From the NCBI RefSeq assembly GCF_000004075.3, contig NC_026661.2:22348307-22412306 (forward strand): DNA of 64,000 nucleotides, written 5' to 3'. Source of the stretch: Cucumis sativus (Eukaryota; Streptophyta; Magnoliopsida; Cucurbitales; Cucurbitaceae). The notes beneath the pieces were generated by a model. The model saw only the letters and a program-made list of their open reading frames with translations, did no database searches and was not told the origin of the DNA. Positions 59,601-64,000 of the stretch are shown piece by piece (position 1 is the first letter of the stretch; each line of letters opens with the position of its first letter). The translations under genes were made by a program, and so were the position numbers.

Positions 59601-62600
59601 CATCAGCAAAAGGTTGTACATCCTATACAACGCCTTAACACACCATGTTGAATCTTCAAATTGATGTTCCAATTGAAAACTCATCCCACATGCATGAAGA
59701 AGTACTAAAGATATATACCAAAATATTTCTCCCATAAGCCACTTTAATAGATTCCAGCACCTTTTTCAACCGTAACTTGATTCATGAAGAACAAGATAAT
59801 CTCATAGAATAAGCTTGAGAAATATTAGAAGAGCAACCATAGTTTCTGGCAATGCAGACTTCTAAAGATGAGTTGCACAAAACATTAACATTTTCGCCTT
59901 CTGAACTAAATACTTCTTGGCAGTTACCATGAAAAGCCAGCGATACTTTACCATAGGAACCACGAGCAAACCTTTTCTTTAGGGATGGCTACACTTTTAA
60001 ATTAGGCCAGAATAATTCCACATTTACTGACTATTGATATCAACTCTTTAGGCAAATCTAGTGGAAAATTATTTGGGAGAAAACCTTCCTCATTAAACAA
60101 AACAATTAAGCCCCTCCCTTCGAATTCTGAATCCAATTTAGGGTCAACTTCACTAAGATCAATTGATTCTTCACTGCTAACACTGATAGGAGAGAAAATT
60201 TAGGGCTGGCCTTTAGGACTTAAGTTAGTCTTACAAGAGGAGCCTTGCTGACAAGATGTCTTTGCAATGGAGTTCATATTAATAAAGAGGTCTTGTCTCC
60301 ATTTCAGAAAAAAATATTTGAAACTTTCCAACTCCAACACTAAAGTAAATTTGATGCAAGGCTCTCCTTGTCTTGCTGCCAATTCCTCTTAAAAGCTTTC
60401 CTCCGAGGTCTTGGATTCATAACTAAGGGGTGGAGGATGTTGCCTGATGATGAGGTGACTGTTTTTGATGAATGTAATCAAAGAGTTTTCCACGATAAAT
60501 CTTTTGTTTGGTTGGATCGCTCTGAAGTTGCCCGTAAGAATGCCTCCTTGTGGTGTTCCTTCTCCAAGCCTTTTGAAAGCTACAACGTTAAAAATAATTT
60601 CTAATACCATGTCAAAAAAACATCAACTTACAGCCAAAAAACACAAGAAAACGTGGCTGCCGGCAGCATCCGGCGAGTTGTCGTTAGCAGCGATTGGTCG
60701 CAGTAGAACAACCAGCAGCGACAAACCTCGAGGCAGCAGAGCTGTGGGGATTTTAGGGTTTCAAAATTATTCTCTGATACCATGCCATGGAAGATGCTTT
60801 GGTTACGTTCAAACCAAATCTCAACTAGAATTGCTTTTGTCAAATTAATCCAAATTAGAGAAGGTTTTTTTTGATAAATAAGACCCCCTCAGTAATTGGC
60901 GCACATTGGTGCTAAACGAACCATCAAAGACCCAAACTGATTTGAGCATAGAAAATATGCTAAACCAACAATTTGATGAGAAGAGACAGAAAATGAATAG
61001 GTGATTAATAGCTCACTGTTTTCCAAGCAAAGGGGGCACACTGAAGGCAACAAACACGTGTTGGGAAGCTTCCTTTGCATAGTCCCAGAACAGTTTAGAG
61101 AACCCACTGCCATAATCCAAACCAAGAAATTTATTCTCCTTGGACTGCTGGTTTTCCAAAGTGCTTTAAAGTAATCTTTTTCCACAGGTGAAGAGGGAGA
61201 AAGGCGCTTTGAAAGGGAAAGGTGCTTTGAAAGGGAAAGGTACTTTGAAAGGGACTTAACTGAAAAATGGCCTGAGGATTCTAATGACCAAACTCTCCTG
61301 TCATCCAAGTCCGTTAGACCTTTATGAGATATGAGTGTTAAAAGACATTGGAAATCTTGAATTTCATCTTTAAGCAATCTTCGAAATACTAATGACCAAG
61401 ATTTAGTGACAAAATCCCAATGGGCAGCCACTGAATAATTTGGCTGTTGAGCTAATCTGAGAAGATGTGGAAACTGAGATTTAAGAGGTAGATCACCTAT
61501 CCTCGATCTGACTAGAAAGCTACTCTCCTTCCGTTCCCTGTTTTGAAAGTTGCCAACTCAACCACCTTTTCCTATTCTCTAGAGATACTGATCCATGGGC
61601 TTCTAAGACTGTTTCCTGATTTGTTTAGAGTCTGCCAATCAAATTTTTTGCAGCCATGTATACTTTCATTTACTTGGCGCCACAATGTGGAGTCTTCTTT
61701 CAAAAATCTCCAACCCCATTTTGCAAGGAGGGCCTTGTTTTTATTTTTTAAATCGCCCAAACCTAGTACCCCGTCTAATTGAGAAGGGTTGACCGTTTTC
61801 CATGAAGCCAAATGATTAATCTTGCTGCATGCCAAATAATGTAATTTTCTATAAATTTCACAAAGAGAGAAGAGTTTTCTTAAATATAAGGACAGCCTTT
61901 ACAAAGAAGAAAGAAATAAATCTAGCAAATATAATACAACCAATACAATTAAATATGATACCAAAATGGAAATAATAATGAACATGTCTGTTTCATATAA
62001 AAAAATTATAGTAATTCTCTTTCCCTTTGTACACCATACCCGTTGTTGTAGTACTGTTTTTAACTTATATTCTAGGATTTCAACTCATGCATTGCTTTTG
62101 TTAATTTGCTTCCATGTTTTCTTTATGAATTTTGTTTGTTTTCTGCCAGGTGAAGAAGTTTCAATTTGCTAGTGCTCCTCCAGAAAAGGTTTTCTTCTTT
62201 CTCGTACATTTTAAGTTTTTGAATATAAATTGAATGTTCTGATTGTTTTATGGGGAACTCTTAGCTGTACTCTTCATACTTTTTTTGGGTAGAGAAGTCA
62301 ATTTTATTGACTAATGAAGTGTGTTAAAATACCTGATGAGTTACTTGACAACTCTCCAATCAGCCAGGATAGAAATTATAGCATAATTACAAAAAGAAAA
62401 AGTGGGTGTCCGTGAGTTGGGTTGGGTTGGGTAGGGTTAGGGGTAATTGTTTGGGCAACTCAATTTTGGGTTGCCCGATTCTCTAACCTAACCAACCTAG
62501 TTAGAGAGGGAAAAACAAAATATAAAGGTTGGGTTGTGTTTTTTGAACACCCCTAAAGGAAGCCTTAGATTTTGTATGCCAAAGCGAGGGAGAAGGCCTA

Positions 62601-64000
62601 AAAAATAAGTTAGGATATGTTTTGTTACGCACTAACCAAAAGTTTCATAAGAGCAAACAAGTGGCATCGATCTATGGGATGTACTAAGTGTATAAAATGA
62701 TGTGATCATTGAATTTTAAAATTTGGTTGGCCAAATTTCAGACAAGAGGGTGTTTGAGAATTTTGGTCAGAGATTGTGGTCATTAGAAGCTTCTGGGAGG
62801 ATCTCAATCAAATCCCTTTCTTCACACTTCTCCCTTCATACCCAGTATATAAACCATTAGAAGCTTCGAGTTTTAGTCTCACTCATTACATCAATGAAGA
62901 GGCTTGTTTCCGTTTTAAGAAAAAAGATAAGCCAATTGTTAAGGCCCTTAGGAAGACAAGAAGTCCGCACGAGTCAATATCCTTGTGTGGATTATTGTTT
63001 TTGGTTGGCTAAATTGTTCCTTGGTCTTGCAAAGGAAGCTCCTTCACATGTCCCCATCTGTTTGCCCTCTATGTGAAGTGGAAGGTGAAGATCTAGAGCA
63101 CCTTTTCTTTAATTGCATTTATGCTGAACGGTGCTGCTGGAGGTTTATCTCCTTGAAAGTCGCTTGGTTTTGTTTGGGGATGATTTTCGTGACATTGTTC
63201 AGCAACTTCTAATAGGTCCAGCTTTGAAAAGTGGACACTCAGTTGATTTGGGGTAATGCGGTTAAGGCGATGCTTGCTGAATTTTGGTTTGAAATAAACT
63301 GAAGGATGTTTCATGACAAACAACTTGGGTGGTTGAATCGTTTTGAATTCCCTCAGTTGAATGCTTCATCTTGGTGCACCTTATCCAAGCTTTTTGAAGG
63401 CTTCTTCATTCAAGACATGTTTAAATTGGGGTGCTTTTATTTTTCCATCTTAAGTTTCTAATCCTGATGTATTTTTGTAGTTAGATTGTTGTGCTCTTTG
63501 GAGAACATTTGTTTATTTGGCACACTGCTGGAAAATCTTGATTTATCTACTTAAGGCCACCCAAGATCTGGACAACATTTTTTTTTGAAATAAGCACTGA
63601 ACACCCACTACAATTGAAAAATGCTGAGAAGCTTGTGTCAGCATGCCACAAAATAGCTGCAGTTCAATGGCTCTGTTAGGATTGTACTTTTATATTTTCT
63701 AGCTCTTCGTTATGTATCCTTGTAATTTGAGTAATAGTCTCTTTTCGTTTTTATCAATGAAAAGTTATGTTGTCTTTCAAAAAAAAAAAGAAAAAAGCCA
63801 TGGCAAACTGGGAAGCTTTTTGGTAACACCCTGGATTTAGTTATTTCGTATGTTGTCCTTGATTATAACTTCTTTATTACTCTCTTTGTATAAATTTCTT
63901 GTACTTTGAGTTCATATTAATAAAGAGGTTTTCTCTCCGTTTTAAAAAAAAGTTATTTCGTATGTTGTATACATTGATGAATTTTGGTTCATTCATTAGG
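44694..64000 (+). CDS. NRPC2: RNA polymerase III second-largest subunit (RPC2), 5' part
   Basis: Twelve exons (44694-44725, 44870-44987, 45136-45257, 51855-51947, 52467-52539, 52619-52709, 52804-52856, 53235-53299, 58079-58187, 58299-58409, 58556-58615, 62150-62188) join in frame into the first 322 residues. The gene continues past the window: the last bases CATTCATTAG then G look like the acceptor of exon 13. The protein is the beta-like subunit of nuclear Pol III, which makes tRNAs and 5S rRNA. Family blocks visible: [131 protein letters not shown]. These are the protrusion and lobe regions; the catalytic part lies outside. Length so far is 322 of roughly 1150 residues. Introns 3, 8, 11 and 12 (6.6, 4.8, 3.5 and at least 1.8 kb) are filled with LINE sequence. 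Confidence 0.95.
45690..45845 (+). mobile_element. LINE 3'-end fragment, type A (NRPC2 intron 3)
   Basis: Contains the recurring tail: GGGGTGTCAATCTAGTTGG, a GTCTCCTGATCC stretch, CTCTTTGTATAATTCTCTTG, a GTCTCATTT stretch, AAAGAGG and a short poly(A) at about 45829-45844. It is a strongly 5'-truncated copy. Confidence 0.7.
45940..46880 (+). mobile_element. LINE ORF2 C-terminal fragment with zf-RVT domain
   Basis: A frame of about 240 codons (to 46677) carries the zinc-binding region that follows reverse transcriptase in plant LINEs: [40 protein letters not shown], then [20 protein letters not shown] and RIFEDRF. The core RT is missing, so this is a 5'-truncated copy. A TTGTCTCTTATAAAAAAAAA tail ends it at about 46879. 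It is intronic in NRPC2 and not expected to be expressed as protein. Confidence 0.85.
46882..47077 (+). mobile_element. LINE ORF1 (DUF4283-like), first part, interrupted by an LTR element
   Basis: The frame [20 protein letters not shown] and onward resembles the start of a plant LINE ORF1. It is broken at 47077 by the LTR retrotransposon and continues in the same frame from 49022 ([20 protein letters not shown]). A second copy of the same start occurs near 55350. Confidence 0.7.
47078..47323 (-). repeat. 3' LTR (truncated)
   Basis: Starts TGACGGAATCCAATTGGTATG on the plus strand and matches 48663 onward with few changes. It lacks the last roughly 90 bases present in the other LTR (the TTATTATTTCTATTTTTTCC part). 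Confidence 0.85.
47324..48552 (-). pseudogene. Retrotransposon gag-protease remnant
   Basis: Minus-strand frames starting near 48552 give a coiled-coil-like start ([13 protein letters not shown]), then the gag domain ([52 protein letters not shown]). A CCHC zinc knuckle follows ([14 protein letters not shown]), then an aspartic protease start with [10 protein letters not shown]. Frames shift near 48280 and 48050, and the protease is cut after about 15 residues by the LTR. Gag also looks shortened between FMSGL and AQMMRIAQ. Confidence 0.85.
48648..48660 (-). other. Primer binding site (initiator tRNA-Met)
   Basis: The minus strand reads TTGGTATCAAAGC two bases inside the 5' LTR. It fits the common plant PBS TGGTATCAGAGC at 11 of 12 positions. 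Confidence 0.8.
48663..49016 (-). repeat. 5' LTR
   Basis: 354 bases bounded by TG and CA on the plus strand (TGATGGAATCC to GTCTATCA). It contains an internal duplication of CACGTGCTAAACAG and TGCACGTCTAAC (about 48881-48944). Confidence 0.85.
49022..49895 (+). mobile_element. LINE ORF1, second part, joined to a LINE 3' end
   Basis: Continues the ORF1 interrupted at 47077. Recognisable pieces are [48 protein letters not shown] and [20 protein letters not shown], as in the copy at 55.5 kb. After GDHFGDA it jumps to the LINE 3' end (CCATTGTATAATTCTCTTGT, then ATTAATAAAGAGG). All of ORF2 is missing. Several stops show that it is dead. Confidence 0.7.
50100..50235 (+). mobile_element. LINE 3'-end fragment, type A
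   Basis: Carries GGGGGTGCCAACCTAGTTGA, GGGTGCGTCTGTTGATCC, a CTCTTTGCATAACCCTC stretch and ATTGAGATTTGTCTCTTTATT. It is a truncated copy in intron 3. Confidence 0.65.
50260..51665 (+). mobile_element. LINE remnant: ORF1 C-terminal piece, ORF2 C-terminal piece, 3' tail
   Basis: A frame near 50270-50485 ([20 protein letters not shown]) matches an ORF1 piece seen on the minus strand near 60.15 kb. A broken zf-RVT-like stretch follows at 50520-50830 ([18 protein letters not shown]). A tail at 51580-51665 (TATAATTCTCTTGTACTTTG, AATAAAGAGGCGAGTCTCCG, poly(A)) ends the block. The 51328-51362 part has a TTCACTT tandem repeat. Most of ORF2 is missing. Confidence 0.6.
52130..52310 (+). mobile_element. 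LINE 3'-end fragment, type A (NRPC2 intron 4)
   Basis: Contains GGGGGTGTCAACTTAGTTGA, GATGTCCGGGTGCACC, TTTGTATAATCCTATTGCAC and CTGTCTCCGTTTCAG, with almost no poly(A). It makes up over a third of the 519-base intron 4. Confidence 0.7.
53600..55240 (+). mobile_element. LINE ORF1 remnant, middle to C-terminal part (NRPC2 intron 8)
   Basis: Broken plus-strand frames. [19 protein letters not shown]-like piece near 53650 parallels [16 protein letters not shown] near 56410 in the next copy. Then follow a Lys/Ser-rich linker, an [20 protein letters not shown] piece and an acidic segment ([19 protein letters not shown], about 54850-54905). No known catalytic domain is seen. Assignment to LINE ORF1 rests on that parallel and on position. 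Confidence 0.5.
55255..56650 (+). mobile_element. LINE ORF1 (DUF4283-like), N-terminal part
   Basis: Begins with CT-rich sequence and a [16 protein letters not shown] piece (the same start as at 46890). Then come [73 protein letters not shown] and [19 protein letters not shown], the DUF4283 core. A final [20 protein letters not shown] frame ends at 56658. There are several stops and frameshifts. It lies directly upstream of the kinase fragment. Confidence 0.7.
56809..57180 (+). pseudogene. Intronless CDKB2-type kinase fragment (chimeric retropseudogene)
   Basis: The sequence from ATG 56809 encodes the N-terminal third of a plant B-type cyclin-dependent kinase: [40 protein letters not shown], then after a frameshift [40 protein letters not shown] and [12 protein letters not shown]. 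The cyclin-binding helix region reads RPTT then RE, as in CDKB2 (PPTTLRE), with two bases lost at the Leu codon. The catalytic loop and everything after it are absent; the frame ends shortly after CLMYKLCK. No introns are present although plant CDKB genes have several, so the copy came through mRNA. It lies between LINE ORF1 sequence and a LINE 3' end. It is not a functional kinase. Confidence 0.85.
57181..57424 (+). other. Unassigned segment between kinase fragment and LINE tail
   Basis: About 240 bases with GTTAGGGTTTC and T-rich parts. It is not CDK coding sequence and not the shared LINE tail. It may come from a third transcript or an old LTR. Confidence 0.35.
57425..57565 (+). mobile_element. 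LINE 3'-end fragment, type A, closing the chimeric block
   Basis: Has GGATATGATGAGAGTACTAT, GGGGTGTCAATCTAGTTTAG, GTCCAAGTGCACCTC, TTGTATAATTCTCTTGTACT and GTCTCATTATTAATAC. It probably supplied the 3' priming end of the chimeric copy. Confidence 0.7.
57585..57965 (+). mobile_element. LINE 3'-end fragment, type B
   Basis: Carries the second tail type: CCAGTTGCATCTTCTTGCTA, GTCTCTAGATTCGAG, a long T-rich stretch, then TTGTACTTCGAGCATTAGTC, ATTAATAAAGAGGCTTGTCT and CCGTTACA followed by poly(A) at about 57913-57922. A second short AATAAAGAGG/poly(A) piece follows (57926-57963). The same type lies inverted at 59215-60280. Confidence 0.7.
58905..59214 (+). mobile_element. Minimal LINE: 5'-end-like piece joined to type A 3' end
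   Basis: CT-rich CTCCTCCCCACAGTCAGCCT resembles the start of the LINE copy at 55.27 kb. After about 140 bases comes the type A end (GGGGGTGTCAACCTAGTTGA, GATGTCCGAGTGTGCCTC, TTTGTATAAATCTCTTATAC). Almost everything between is missing. TATATGGGTCTCTCCTCC occurs twice (58921, 58987). Confidence 0.5.
59215..60280 (-). mobile_element. Inverted LINE copy, type B 3' end joined to ORF1 piece
   Basis: On the minus strand an ORF1 piece ([15 protein letters not shown] near 60.15 kb, like the one at 50.3 kb) passes without ORF2 into the type B tail. That tail has CCAGTTGCATCTTTTTGCTA, TTCTTGTACTTTGAGCTTTA, AATAAAGAAGCTTGTCTACG and TTTCAAAAAAAA ending at 59213. The plus-strand lysine-rich frame at 59211-59450 is the shadow of its T-rich tail. 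Confidence 0.65.
60281..60605 (+). mobile_element. LINE tail and ORF2 C-terminal fragment
   Basis: First a short tail (AATAAAGAGGTCTTGTCTCC, poly(A) at about 60308). Then an ORF2 C-terminal piece: [20 protein letters not shown] and [17 protein letters not shown], ending at 60603. Both are small plus-strand fragments. Confidence 0.6.
60610..61850 (-). mobile_element. LINE ORF2 fragment, RT C-terminus and zf-RVT
   Basis: On the minus strand in order: [20 protein letters not shown] and [20 protein letters not shown] (61.8-61.6 kb; end of reverse transcriptase), [55 protein letters not shown] (zf-RVT, 61.3-60.95 kb), then [18 protein letters not shown] (60.8 kb). Frames are broken. An 18-base repeat (about 61202-61256) adds three SLSK-type units in frame. 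Confidence 0.8.
62400..62570. mobile_element. Possible DNA-transposon (MITE) fragment
   Basis: GGGTTGGGTTGGGTAGGGTTAG near the left is partly complementary to CTAACCTAACCAACC near 62484-62498 and to a GGTTGGGTTGTG segment further right. The right end TTTTGAACACCCCTAAAGG resembles ends of short hAT-like elements. The left end is unclear. Confidence 0.3.
62750..63800 (+). mobile_element. LINE ORF2 C-terminal fragments with 3' tails (NRPC2 intron 12)
   Basis: A tail piece at about 62870-62930 (ACATCAATGAAGAGGCTTGT, TTCCGTTTTAAGAAAAAAG) runs into a zf-RVT region: [41 protein letters not shown], then EFWFEIN and [20 protein letters not shown]. It ends with TCTCTTTTCGTTTTTATCAA, a TGAAAAG stretch and poly(A) at about 63779-63797. 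Frames are broken. Confidence 0.75.
63850..63955 (+). mobile_element. LINE 3'-end fragment
   Basis: CTCTTTGTATAAATTTCTTG, TTGAGTTCATATTAATAAAG, AGGTTTTCTCTCCG and a short poly(A) at about 63943-63950. It is almost the same as the tail at 59160-59215 and lies just before the presumed exon 13 acceptor. Confidence 0.65.

Noticed and set aside
62410-62450. TTGGG/TAGGGTTAGGGG run resembling telomere repeat
   Set aside because: Not a TTTAGGG array; fits a short transposon end better.
1-64000. CRISPR arrays, bacterial operons, organelle DNA insertions, rRNA genes
   Set aside because: None seen. The tandem repeats are simple or minisatellite, without spacer structure.

Overview
The window is nuclear DNA of a flowering plant. 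It is AT-rich, its multi-exon genes have canonical GT-AG introns, and it carries TATA boxes, plant-specific families (HD-ZIP III, DUF1677, DUF761, CASP-like, plant GATA), many microsatellites and decayed retroelements. The repeats and protein sequences look most like Cucurbitaceae (a cucumber or melon relative). That assignment rests on recognition, not on a search.

Layout. (1) 1-13.5 kb: a DUF761/ACRE146-type gene on the minus strand with an apparent 1-base frameshift (561-1149). An intronless DUF1677 gene follows on the plus strand (5449-6033). Convergent to it is a complete 18-exon HD-ZIP III gene on the minus strand (6779-12551, 837 aa when spliced), closest to ATHB-8, with the miR165/166 site split across the exon 4/5 junction. 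(2) 13.5-32 kb: gene-poor AT-rich DNA with SEC13 (18528-19433), a two-exon GATA factor (23751-24901) and a small three-exon gene of unknown function (30043-30743) whose leader holds an overlapping poly-cysteine uORF. (3) 32.9-39 kb: NUP35 (three exons, 330 aa) and a CASP-like membrane protein (three exons, 216 aa). (4) 39-44.6 kb: an AT microsatellite, a 61-bp minisatellite, a tRNA-like relic and a decayed Ty3/gypsy element. (5) 44.7-64 kb: the 5' part of NRPC2 (RPC2), the second-largest subunit of RNA polymerase III. Twelve exons encode the first 322 residues, and the gene runs off the right edge.

NRPC2 is the most unusual region. Its 966 coding bases are spread over more than 17 kb because introns 3, 8, 11 and 12 are packed with LINE fragments in both orientations. 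Many end in one of two recurring 3' tails plus a short poly(A). Several copies join ORF1 sequence directly to a LINE 3' end with ORF2 missing. One has an intronless, 3'-truncated CDKB2-type kinase fragment between ORF1 and the 3' end, which suggests a chimeric retrocopy. Another is interrupted by a small, internally deleted LTR retrotransposon; deleting that insert at the target-site duplication rejoins the LINE reading frame.

The single-copy genes do not form a pathway. SEC13 and NUP35 are both linked to the nuclear pore (SEC13 also to COPII), and HB8 and GATA are transcription regulators. I see no rRNA, CRISPR, operon or organelle insertion. All splice structures come from reading frame, splice-site consensus and family similarity, not from transcripts.
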